Shown here: positions 43,677-52,117 of the stretch, piece by piece
Numbering within the stretch: position 1 is the first letter of the stretch
How the letters are laid out: each line of letters opens with the position of its first letter
Assembly: GCA_016704445.1 (NCBI GenBank)
Contig: JADJAE010000007.1
Span: forward strand, 62,001 to 126,000
DNA length: 64,000 bases
From: Deltaproteobacteria bacterium
GTDB taxonomy: Bacteria > Myxococcota_A > Polyangia > Polyangiales > Ga0077539
Reading direction: 5' to 3'
Made by a program: the position numbers and the translations under genes
Notes under the pieces: model-generated
Seen by the model: the letters and a program-made list of their open reading frames with translations, nothing else
Database searches by the model: none
Told to the model about the DNA's origin: nothing

Positions 43677-44860
43677 AGCGCCCCCTCGTCTCGCTCCTCC
43701 TCGCGACCGCGCTCCTCGGCTGCGATCCGCTGCTCGGCGGCCGCTGCTCCGAGGGCTGGATCCCGTCCCCAGGCGCCTGCGACGCGGGCCTCGCCCGTGA
43801 CGCTACCGGCCCCGACGCCTCCGACGATCGCCCCGACGCCTCGGCCCTCGACGACGTCTCCGACGCGGGCGCCACCGACGCCACGCTCACCGACGCCACG
43901 CTCACCGACGGCGCCCTCTCCGACGGCGCTCCCACGGACTCTTCGCTCCGCGATGGCGCGACCGCGGACACCGGGTGCACTCCCCCGCAGACCCTCTGCG
44001 GGAGCGTCTGCGTCGACACGGCGTCGAGCTTCTCCCACTGCGGCGGCTGCGGCCGGGCCTGCGCGCTCGGCGAGGTCTGCGCCTCGGGGGTGTGCAGCGC
44101 GGTCTGCCGGGCGCCGCTGCTGCTCTGCGACGGGGTCTGCCTCGACCCGCAGACCGACCCGGAGAACTGCGGCGGCTGCGGGGTGGTGTGCTCCACGGGC
44201 ATCTGCAACGGGGGCCGCTGCCGGGACGCGCGCGCCGGTCACCTGGTGCTCATCGGGCACGACTACCAGACCACCCGCCCCGATCAGAACCGCGTGGTGG
44301 GCAACGCGGTCTTCCTGAGCGCGGCGGCGGCGCCGAGGGTGGCGACGTACACCGTCGGGGCGCTGCCTGCGAGCGTGACCAGCGTGCGCGACGCGGTCCG
44401 CCAGGTGGCCGGGCTACGGGCGTGGAGGGAGACGGAGGTCACCTCGCCGGACGCGCTGCCGCCGGTCTTCTCCATCGACAGCACCGACGTGGTGCTCATC
44501 CACCATCAGCCCTCGGCCACGGACGCGGCGATCAGCGCCCTCGCGGTGCGCATCGCGGGCCCGGCGGTGGGCTTCCTCCGCGCGGGCGGCGTGGTGGTGG
44601 TGCTCGACGGCGAAGGAAGCTCCCGTGGCACATGGCCGCTCGCCGGGGCCACCGGGCTGCTCACGGTGACTGGCCATCGCGTGGTGACCGGCAGCGCGGC
44701 GGAGGTGGTCTCCGGGGCCGACGCGGTGGCCATCGGGCTCCCCGTGGCCTACCGCGCCGAGCGGGGCTCGGTGACCTTCCTCGGAACCGACGGGGCGGGC
44801 GAGGTGATCCGCGTGGGCCAGTCGCCGCTGGTGCTTCACCGGGTGGTGTTCGGGCGGTAG
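43673..44860 (+). CDS. Cys-rich lipoprotein with Asp/Ala linker
   Basis: 395 residues. Lipobox LLGC after ATALLGC. Residues about 45-100 are an Asp/Ala/Thr-rich linker with repeats TDATLTDGALSDG, then paired Cys modules CGSVCVDTASSFSHCGGCGRAC and CDGVCLDPQTDPENCGGCGVVC. The C-terminal 200 residues look globular alpha/beta (VLIGHDYQTTRPDQNRVVGN, TDVVLIHHQPSATDAAI, VVVVLDGEGSSRGTWPLAGA). It overlaps the OmpA gene by 4 bp and is probably co-translated, so it may assemble with it at the outer membrane. Function not known. Confidence 0.8.
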   Translation: MKRPLVSLLLATALLGCDPLLGGRCSEGWIPSPGACDAGLARDATGPDASDDRPDASALDDVSDAGATDATLTDATLTDGALSDGAPTDSSLRDGATADTGCTPPQTLCGSVCVDTASSFSHCGGCGRACALGEVCASGVCSAVCRAPLLLCDGVCLDPQTDPENCGGCGVVCSTGICNGGRCRDARAGHLVLIGHDYQTTRPDQNRVVGNAVFLSAAAAPRVATYTVGALPASVTSVRDAVRQVAGLRAWRETEVTSPDALPPVFSIDSTDVVLIHHQPSATDAAISALAVRIAGPAVGFLRAGGVVVVLDGEGSSRGTWPLAGATGLLTVTGHRVVTGSAAEVVSGADAVAIGLPVAYRAERGSVTFLGTDGAGEVIRVGQSPLVLHRVVFGR

Positions 44861-44905
44861 AGCGGTTCCCGGCGCCATCGCGGACCGTGCTCGGCTGGCA
44901 GTACG

Positions 44906-45946
44906 ATGGCGGGGATGATGCCATCGACGCCGAGGGTCTTGCTGGTCGCCAATCCCACCGCGCAGAGCGGGCGCAACGCCGAGCGCATCGCCCGGGCGGG
45001 GCAGCTCCTCGACGCCGCCGGTCTGGCGCACACGCTGCTCCCGACGCTGCCATCGGGAGGCACCATCGGCGCCGTGCGCGACGCCCTCTCCCGGGGTGAC
45101 TGGTCGATGGTGGTGGCCATGGGCGGCGACGGGACCTTCTCCGAGGTCGCTCGCGGGCTACACGCTTCGGGTCGCGCGGAGCAGATCCCGCTCGGGATGC
45201 TCCCCACCGGGACCGCCAACGACCAGGGCAAGAGCTTCGGTCTGTCGAGCGATCCGGCGGACCTCGGGCGCAACGTGAAGGTGCTCTCGGCGGGCCACGA
45301 GACGCGCCTCGACGCGGGCCGTCTGACGGCGCTCGACGCCCACGGGTCGGTGGTCACCGAGGCCCTCTTCTTCGACAGCGCCGGCTGGGGCCTGAGCCCC
45401 CGGGTGCTCGCCCTCCGCAACGAGGACCGTCGCGCCATCGAGCAGATGCCCGTGGTGCGGGACGTCTTCCGCGACCACCTCGTCTACGCCGGGGCGCTGA
45501 TGCGCACCTTCGCGGCCTCCTACGTGGAGGACGACCGCTTCGCCGCGAGGGTGGAGACCGAGGACGGCGTGCAGCGCTGGGAGGAGCTCAGCGACCTGGT
45601 GGTGAAGGGCACTCGGATCTACGGCGGGATGTGGGTCGTCGATCCGACGTCGAGGCACGACGACGGGCTCTTCGAGGTGGTGCCCTTCGCGGGGAGGCGC
45701 GACTGGCTCTCGAAGGCGATGGTGCACCTCGAGCCCACCGGGGCGCTCTCGTCGGCGCTGGAGGGCGTCGGGGTGACGCACAGCCGCGGGGTGCGCGCGG
45801 GCCGCATCACCCTGCGCTTCGACACGAGGGCGGGCGCCCTGCCGCTGGCCGCGCAGATCGACGGCGAGGAGTTTCCCGCGACCGCGGAGGCGCGCATCGA
45901 GGTGCTGCCGAGGGCGCTGCGGCTGGTGGTCCCCGCGGGCGCATGA
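44906..45946 (+). CDS. Diacylglycerol kinase family protein (YegS/LCB5-like)
   Basis: 346 residues, ATG 44906. ANPTAQSGRN near the start, GGDGTFSEVARG near 75 (nucleotide loop) and LPTGTANDQGKSFGL near 95 fit DAGK_cat lipid kinases, which phosphorylate diacylglycerol, sphingoid bases or related lipids. It has no membrane segment; family members act at the membrane surface. Its stop overlaps the YihY start (ATGA), suggesting coupling of lipid turnover and membrane protein. Confidence 0.9.
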   Translation: MAGMMPSTPRVLLVANPTAQSGRNAERIARAGQLLDAAGLAHTLLPTLPSGGTIGAVRDALSRGDWSMVVAMGGDGTFSEVARGLHASGRAEQIPLGMLPTGTANDQGKSFGLSSDPADLGRNVKVLSAGHETRLDAGRLTALDAHGSVVTEALFFDSAGWGLSPRVLALRNEDRRAIEQMPVVRDVFRDHLVYAGALMRTFAASYVEDDRFAARVETEDGVQRWEELSDLVVKGTRIYGGMWVVDPTSRHDDGLFEVVPFAGRRDWLSKAMVHLEPTGALSSALEGVGVTHSRGVRAGRITLRFDTRAGALPLAAQIDGEEFPATAEARIEVLPRALRLVVPAGA

Positions 45947-46830
45947 GGGCGCTGCTCGGCGACACGCTGCGCACCTTCTCCCGCAACGACGGGCGGATGC
46001 TCGCGGGGGCGACGGCCTTCTTCGCGCTGGTGAGCGTGGCGCCGATGTTCCTGATCGCGCTGGTGCTGGCGGGGGCGCTCACCGGGGAGGCGAGGGCGCA
46101 CGACGAGCTGCTCCGCGGGGTGCGGCTGTGGGTGGGGCGCGACGCCGCGCACGCGCTGGGCTCGATGCTCGACAACGTGCGAGAGAGCCACTCGGGCTCC
46201 GAGGTGACGGCGCTGAGCGTGCTGGTGATCGCGTGGGGCGCGACGCGGCTCTTCAGCCACCTCCAGCGAGCGCTCGACCACCTCTGGGGGGTGCGCCTCC
46301 GCCGCGACCCGGCGCTCCGTCGCAACGCCCTCATCCAGGCGCGGCGGCGGCTGGTGTCCTTCAGCCTGGTGCTGGTGTGCAGCGTCGGGTTGCTGGCCTC
46401 GGTGGCGCTGCGCACGGCCATCGTGGCGACGGGGCACCTCTTCGGGGTGGGCGCCCGGCTGCACTGGAGGGTGATCGACCACGTGCTGTCCTTCGGGGTG
46501 GTGACGCTGCTCTTCGGGCTGATCTTCCGGGTGCTGCCGTCGGTGCAGATCCGCTGGCGCCAGGCGGCGGAGGGGGCGCTGGTGACGTCGGGGCTGTTCA
46601 CCGTGGGGCGGCTCGCGGTGGCCGCGTGGCTGGGGCGCAAGTCGCTGGACTCGACCTTCGGCGCCGCGGGCAGCGTCGTGCTGCTGATGCTCTGGGCGTA
46701 CTACTCGGCGCAGATCTTCTTCCTGGGCGCGGCCTTCATCGCGGCGAGGGCGAGGCACCGGGGCGAGCCGCTGATGCCCGACGAGGACGCCGTCGCCGCG
46801 CCGCGGCCTTCTCGCCCGGGGGCGGCCCCC
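45943..46830 (+). CDS. YihY/virulence factor BrkB family membrane protein
   Basis: From ATG 45943, overlapping the DAG kinase stop. It shows the YihY pattern: MLAGATAFFALVSVAPMFLI, VTALSVLVIAWGATRLFSHL, LDHLWGVRL, LVSFSLVLVCSVGLLASVAL, SFGVVTLLFGLIFRVLP and LLMLWAYYSAQIFFLGAAFI: six membrane segments. The expected end is about 46810-46830 (GEPLMPDEDAVA). The frame has no stop there and stays open to 47817, but that part runs antisense to the DUF3105 gene; an indel near 46810 is more likely than a genuine 623-residue protein. I therefore give only the homologous part. Confidence 0.8.
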
Positions 46831-47436
46831 CTACGGCACGCTGCCCTCTGCGCAGAAATCCTCCGGCGCGCGCCCGGCGAACATCGCATAGAACTGCCGC
46901 AGCGAGGCCGCGTCCACGCAGCTCGCCTCGTACACGGCGCCCCACGCCGAGGCCGCGATGGGCGTCGTGATCTCCCGGTCGTTGGTGATGACCACGCGCA
47001 CCCTCGGCGGCGCGGCGTCCGCGGGCCCGCACGCCGGGTCGCCGGGGAAGCCCGCCGCCGCGGCCACCAGGGCGTCGCGGGTGGCCTCGCAGGCTCCGCT
47101 CGGGCACTGGTAGAGCAGCGCGACGCCGCCGTGCTCGAGGTTGTGCACCCAGGTGCCTCGGGCGAGGTCGGGCCACGCGCCCCAGCGGGCCCACGACCCG
47201 TAGTGGTTGCCCGACGAGGGCGGGTTGGTGAGCCACTGGATGGGTCCGCTCGACGGGTCGACGTGCACCCCGGAGAGCGTGGGGACCCGGCGCGCCCGGG
47301 CGCCGCAGGTGCCGTCGCCGAGGGGCATCCACGGCAGCGGGGCGAGCAGCGCGTCGGTGGAGGCGTCGGCCGCGGCGTTGGACCCACCGCAGCCGAGGAG
47401 GGTCAGGGCGAGGAGGAGGCAGCAAGGGAGTCGCAC
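46831..47436 (-). CDS. DUF3105 lipoprotein
   Basis: 201 residues, ATG at 47436. Signal with lipobox TLLGC. DUF3105 marks: TNPPSSGNHYGSWARWG (conserved NPP.SG.H), WVHNLEHGGVALLYQCPSGA and the later VVITNDREITTPIAASAW. The family has conserved His residues and may bind a metal or haem; function unknown. It is in antisense to an open continuation of YihY. Confidence 0.85.
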   Translation of the reverse strand: MRLPCCLLLALTLLGCGGSNAAADASTDALLAPLPWMPLGDGTCGARARRVPTLSGVHVDPSSGPIQWLTNPPSSGNHYGSWARWGAWPDLARGTWVHNLEHGGVALLYQCPSGACEATRDALVAAAAGFPGDPACGPADAAPPRVRVVITNDREITTPIAASAWGAVYEASCVDAASLRQFYAMFAGRAPEDFCAEGSVP

Positions 47437-47484
47437 GATGGGCGGAAGGTATCCGCGGCGCGACCCGTGACGGTCAATCGTCCA

Positions 47485-47973
47485 TCACGGGTGGAGCGAG
47501 AGGCCGACGGCGGCGGTGAGGCCGTTGGAGTCGCTGGACTCCAGCAACTGCACGTAGGCCGCGCGCAGCTCCAGGTCGAGGAAGGGCAGCGTGTGGAAGA
47601 CCAGGCCCCCGCCGACCTGGAGCACCGCGCCGCGCTCCCAGGTCTCTCCCGGGGTGCGCTGGTAGCCGAGGCTGACGAAGGCCATCGGGTCGACGCTGGT
47701 GCCCGGGATGCCCGGCCGCAGCGCGGCCAGACCGCCGACGGAGTAGCCGGAGCCAGACTGCTCCAGCGCGCTCAGCGAGGTGGCGTACGCGCCCACGTGG
47801 AGCCACGGGATCGGTGACAAGGTGCCCTCCGCGCGCAGCGACAGGGAGGTCGGAGCGCGGTTCATCCAGTCGACGCCCGCGAGGCCCGTGAGCCGCACCT
47901 GCGCCCCCGCCGTCGCGGGGATCGCCATACCCATCAACACCGCCGTGGCTCCAAGGAGGCTTCGGATCTTCAT
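47485..47973 (-). CDS. Small outer-membrane beta-barrel-like protein
   Basis: 162 residues from ATG 47973, preceded by GAGG at 6 nt; the ATG at 48012 is less likely. Signal peptide LLGATAVLMGMAIPATAGAQ. The rest alternates Gly/aromatic beta strands: LTGLAGVDWMNRAPTSLSLR, WLHVGAYATSLSALEQSGSG, VSLGYQRTPGETWERGAVLQ, and ends LTAAVGLSLHP, as in small outer-membrane barrels. Function unknown. Confidence 0.75.
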   Translation of the reverse strand: MKIRSLLGATAVLMGMAIPATAGAQVRLTGLAGVDWMNRAPTSLSLRAEGTLSPIPWLHVGAYATSLSALEQSGSGYSVGGLAALRPGIPGTSVDPMAFVSLGYQRTPGETWERGAVLQVGGGLVFHTLPFLDLELRAAYVQLLESSDSNGLTAAVGLSLHP

Positions 47974-48136
47974 GCTGCACCTCGTTGTGGTTGTGCCTTG
48001 AAGCCTCAGCACTCCTCATGCCTGACGCGCCAGGCCGCGCCAATTGCGGCGCGATCCGGAGAGTTGTGGCCTTGCGTTCACGCCTCGGGGTGGGGCGGAT
48101 GTGCTGCGGTGTTCCCTCCGGAGGGGGATTGGCACT

Positions 48137-49045
48137 ATGACCTGCCGCATGAGCGTCTCTGCGATCTTCGATGAGTCGGCGTGGCGTCCGGTGGAGGGCT
48201 TCGCCTTCGAGGACATCACCTATCACCGCGCGCTCGACGTGGGCTGCGTGCGCATCGCCTTCAACCGCCCGGAGGTGCGCAACGCCTTCCGCCCGCGCAC
48301 GGTCGACGAGCTCTACCTCGCGCTCGACCACGCGCGGCAGTGGAGCGACGTGGGCTGCGTGCTCCTCACGGGCAACGGCCCATCGCCCAAGGACGGCGGG
48401 TGGGCCTTCTGCTCCGGCGGCGACCAGCGCATCCGCGGCAAGGACGGCTACAAGTACGAGGGCGCCGAAGGGGTGGTCGACCCGGCGCGCCTCGGGCGGC
48501 TGCACATCCTGGAGGTGCAGCGGCTGATCCGGTTCATGCCCAAGGTGGTGATCGCGGTGGTGCCGGGGTGGGCCGCGGGCGGCGGGCACAGCCTTCACGT
48601 GGTGGCCGACCTTACGCTGGCCAGTAAAGAGCACGCGCGCTTCAAGCAGACCGACGCCGACGTGGCGAGCTTCGACGGGGGCTACGGCTCGGCCTACCTC
48701 GCGAAGATGGTGGGCCAGAAGCGGGCGAGGGAGATCTTCTTCCTGGGCCGCGAGTACACCGCCGACGAGGCGATGGCGATGGGCATGGTGAACGCGAGCG
48801 TCCCCCACGCGGAGCTGGAGAAGGAGGCGCTCCAGTGGGCGAGGGAGATCACCGCGAAGAGCCCGACGGCGCAGCGGATGCTGAAGTACGCCTTCAACCT
48901 GACCGACGACGGGATGGTGGGCCAGCAGCTCTTCGCGGGCGAGGCGACGCGCCTCGCGTACGGGAGCGAAGAGGCGAAGGAGGGACGCGACGCCTTCCTG
49001 GAGAAGCGCCCGCAGGACTACAAGAAGTTCCCGTGGCAGTACTGA
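48137..49045 (+). CDS. menB: 1,4-dihydroxy-2-naphthoyl-CoA synthase
   Basis: 302 residues from ATG 48137 (GGAGGGGG 9 nt upstream; ATG at 48149 is also possible). MenB signatures are complete: YHRALDVGCVRIAFNRPEVR, FCSGGDQRIRGKDGYKYEG, GGHSLHVVADLTLAS, FKQTDADVASFDGGYGSAYL, EAMAMGMVNASVP, and the terminal EGRDAFLEKRPQDYKKFPW. This crotonase closes the second ring of the menaquinone nucleus. Other men genes are not nearby, so the pathway is dispersed. It ends against the M1 gene (convergent). Confidence 0.93.
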   Translation: MTCRMSVSAIFDESAWRPVEGFAFEDITYHRALDVGCVRIAFNRPEVRNAFRPRTVDELYLALDHARQWSDVGCVLLTGNGPSPKDGGWAFCSGGDQRIRGKDGYKYEGAEGVVDPARLGRLHILEVQRLIRFMPKVVIAVVPGWAAGGGHSLHVVADLTLASKEHARFKQTDADVASFDGGYGSAYLAKMVGQKRAREIFFLGREYTADEAMAMGMVNASVPHAELEKEALQWAREITAKSPTAQRMLKYAFNLTDDGMVGQQLFAGEATRLAYGSEEAKEGRDAFLEKRPQDYKKFPWQY

Positions 49046-49046
49046 G

Positions 49047-50912
49047 CTACTGCGGCGCCGCGGGGGGGAGGCAGTAGCGCGCGCCCGCCAGCGTCGTCGA
49101 CCCGGTGCAGGTCCATCCCTGGCGGCAGTCGGGGAGGGCCGTACCGCAGGCGGCCGTGGCGAAGAGCTTCACCTCCGGGTCGATCACCACCGCTGGTCGG
49201 CGTGAAGGGCGCCGCCACCGTCGCGGTGCTCTCCCGCCCGGTGACCTCCATCGTGACCCGGTGGGTCATCGCGCCATTGCGGAGTTCGAGCTCCAATGGA
49301 TATCGGAATCCCTCCGCGGGGCCGACGGTCTGCACCTGTCGCACGGTGACCGCGACCATTCCCCCTTCGGCCGCCCTCGTGGTCACGGTCATCACCGGGT
49401 GAAACACCCCGTACACCCATTGATCGAAGAAGCCTCGCAGCTCCCGATGCGTGGCCGCCTCCAGCTCGGTGCGCAGGGCCTCGGTGGTCACCGACCCGTA
49501 GGCGTGCCGGTCGAACCACCCCCGCAGGAAGGTCGTCAACGCCTCGCGACCCACCGCCCCTTCGAGCATCCGCAGCGCGAAGGCCCCGTGCTTGTAGACG
49601 ATGAGCGTGAACATCCGCAGGGGGTCGGCCTCCGGGTCCGCCGGGCGCAGCGCGAGGAGCGCGTCGTTGCGCATCGCGTGCTCGGTGAGCAGCCCCTGGC
49701 GGAGGATCTCCTGCCACTGCACGAGGCCCCCGGCGGGGCCGTCGTGGGACTCGATGTACCTCCCGGTGAGGTAGTCGCTGAAGCCCTCGGAGAGCCAGAG
49801 GTCGTTCCAGGTGGCGCCGCGCACGAGGTTGCCCGCCCAGTGGTGCGCGAGCTCGTGGATGGCCACCACGCGGGCCACGCGCGGCCGCGTGAACATGGTC
49901 TCCTCCATGCTCACCACGGTGGCGTGCTCCATCCCCCCACCGATGGCGGGCTCCTGCAGGAAGGCCATCGGCCCCCAGCGATAGGGACCAAAGGTGTCGG
50001 TATAGAAATTCATCGCTTCATGGATGTCGGCATAGGCCGCGTTGCCCTGCGCCATCATGGATCGATAGTCGTAATGGTGGATCGTCACCCCGTTGGCCGC
50101 GGCGGGCGTCTCCTGGTCGACCCACTGGTCATAGGCCCCGATGTGGAGGTCGTAGATGGGCATCGGCGTCAGCGCCTCGTACTCCCAGGTGCGCGTCTCG
50201 TCGGCGTTGTCGGTCACCCCCACGCGGCGGCCGTTGGAGAGCACCGTGTACGCCGCCGGGAAGGTGAGCCGCGCGGCCACCATCGCCCCGTCGCGGGGGT
50301 GGTCGCGCACCGGCAGCCAGCGCCGCGTGCGCCCCGGCCAGTCGAGCGACATGAACACCCGGCGGCCCTCGCGGTTGCGCTGCACCGCCATGAGCCCGCC
50401 GTTGGTGTTGAAGCCCGCGGCGCCGGTGCGGCCCTGGAGGAAGGCTCCGTGATATCGGATGGACACCACGAAGCCGTCGCCGTCGGCGACGGGGCGGGCC
50501 AGGGCGACGTCGAGCCGGTCGCCGGTGCGGGTGTGCGTGGCGGGCGCGCCGTCGACGGTGACCTCGTCGACCTCGTTGCCCTCCAGGTCGAGCGAGACGG
50601 AGCTGAGCGCTCGGGTGGCGAGGAAGGTTCCGCGCAGGGTGGCGCGGAAGGTCTCGACGCCGGGGGTGGCGTCGGCCACGGCGAGGTCGAGCTCGTAGCC
50701 GATGGCGTCCACCTCGGGGATCGTGCGGTCGGGCGCTCCGAGGGGCTGACCGCGGAAGGTGAGGGCGCGGCGGGCGCGGCGGGCGCGTCGGGCGCGTCGG
50801 CGAGGCCCGCATCGACGGTGGGCGCAGGGACGGGCGCGGCGGTCTTGCAGGAGGAGAGCGCGAGGGCGAGCAGCGCGGCGCGAGGGAGGGCGGTGGTCAC
50901 CGGCGGGAGCAT
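49047..50912 (-). CDS. M1 aminopeptidase lipoprotein (two frameshifts)
   Basis: ATG at 50912 starts a lipoprotein signal (ALLALALSSC) and Ala/Pro/Asp linker, then switches frame at about 50765 to the main catalytic part (LTFRGQPLGAPDRTIPEVDA onward; GGMEHATVVSME; zinc site HELAHHWAGNLV with WLSEGFSDYL; DPLRMFTLIVYKHGAFALRM). At about 49190 it moves again to VVIDPEVKLFATAACGTALP and CRQGWTCTGSTTLAGARYCL, ending PPAAPQ at TAG 49047-49049. Together about 620 residues. Both indels fall in low-complexity GC repeats, which favours errors. A third M1 peptidase, anchored in the envelope. Confidence 0.83.
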
Positions 50913-51164
50913 CACCGCGGGGGGAGGGCGGCGTCCAGCGACGGGGCGCCTGGCGATGCGATGGAGGAGGGGAAGCGCGGGCAGGCGGGCGGGGTGAGCG
51001 GAGACGCTCGGGCGTAACGGCGCAGCGGGCTGGGGTTCGCGGTGAGGCACCCACCAAGCCCCGCGTTTGAAGCGGGCCCGGGGGTTCGCGCGTTGACGCT
51101 CACCCCAGGGGGCGTCCTGTTATACCGGGCGAGCGCGCCACACCGCTGACTGCTCGCTCGGGGC

Positions 51165-51735
51165 TCACTTCGGGTCGGCGAACTGTGCTCGGATGGACGG
51201 ATCACTCCCCACGGTGCCGGGTTCCTCGTTCGCGATCGCGTTCCAGCACTGGTCGTTCCACCAGCAGAACTCGAAGGTCTGATGGAAGTCGTGATCGCCG
51301 CGGCGCCACGCCCGGTCCATCGCCCAGAAGATCGGGCGCTGCGTGGGCTCCAGTGCTCCATCGCGTCGCGCGGTGTACGCGACGCACTTCGAGCGAGTCG
51401 GCGACCATCAGGAATCCCCAGCCGTAGTTCCCTCCCCAGAGCCGGTACCGCGGCGTGCCGTCGTGGTCGACGACGAGCGCGACCTCGATGTCCAACGAGG
51501 AGTCGTCCTCTTCGCCCAGCGGCTCGCCGGCGAGGATCTTCTCGGGATCGTGCGGCGCCGCGATGCGCTCGAGCTGCATGCGCTCGATCTCGTCGAGCTC
51601 CGCCATCGACCCCGGCTGCCTCCGGCGCGTGATGAACAGACCGATGGGCGCGTCGGGCACGTCTCCGACTCGCGACCTCGCGGCGACCGACGCTGCGACC
51701 TGTCTCTGGTACTCGCGATCCGCGTCGTCCGACAT
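51165..51735 (-). CDS. Hypothetical protein, frameshifted
   Basis: ATG 51735: MSDDADREYQRQVAAS, VPDAPIGLFITRRRQPG, SMAELDEIERMQLERIA, SLDIEVALVVDHDGTPRYRL, GWGFLMVADSLEVR; then at about 51370 the frame changes to LEPTQRPIFWAMDRAWRRGD and HQTFEFCWWNDQCWNAIANE, ending at TGA 51165. Together about 190 residues. No family recognised; acidic with many aromatic residues near the C-terminus. A MITE-like element lies 65 bp upstream of the start, so its promoter may have been replaced. Confidence 0.6.
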
Positions 51736-51799
51736 GACGACCAGCGCGACGCGTTCGACGCGGCGCCCCGATTGCGCAGGGACGAAGCATGAACGGACG

Positions 51800-51981
51800 G
51801 GTCTCGCGCATAACTTCGACACGCCCACCCAATGCGCCTCACCCGGAGCGAAGCGGAGGGGCGCGCCCGCCCCCCGTCTCAATGCGGTCCGGACCGTTGA
51901 TCGAAGCGTGAGCGTCACGCCCCTCCGCTTCGCTCCGGGTGAGGCGCATTGGGTGGGCGTGTCGAAGTTATGCGCGAGACC
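51800..51981. mobile_element. MITE-like element with 64-bp perfect TIRs and 8-bp TSD
   Basis: 51800-51863 and 51918-51981 are perfectly reverse complementary over 64 bp, with a 54-nt centre. The outer sides carry the same 8 bp, AACGGACG, at 51792-51799 and 51982-51989, fitting a target-site duplication. No gene lies inside. This is the structure of a non-autonomous miniature transposon mobilised by a transposase elsewhere. The full unit could form a long hairpin in DNA or RNA. Confidence 0.85.
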
Positions 51982-52117
51982 AACGGACGCCCCGCACCCG
52001 ACGGCGGACCGGCGACCGACGACGTGCCGGAGGCGGACGTCAGGCGGCCTGTGTTTTGCGATTGACCACCACGGCTCGCCCGCGATGCACTGGCGTCGAT
52101 CGGAGTAGAAGACCACC

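Noticed and set aside
46889..47817. C-terminal extension of the YihY frame as real protein
   Set aside because: Antisense to DUF3105 and barrel genes with clear signal peptides and motifs; an indel is simpler.
51800..51981. Rho-independent terminator
   Set aside because: 64-bp perfect arms with flanking 8-bp direct repeats fit a transposon-type element better, and there is no T-run.
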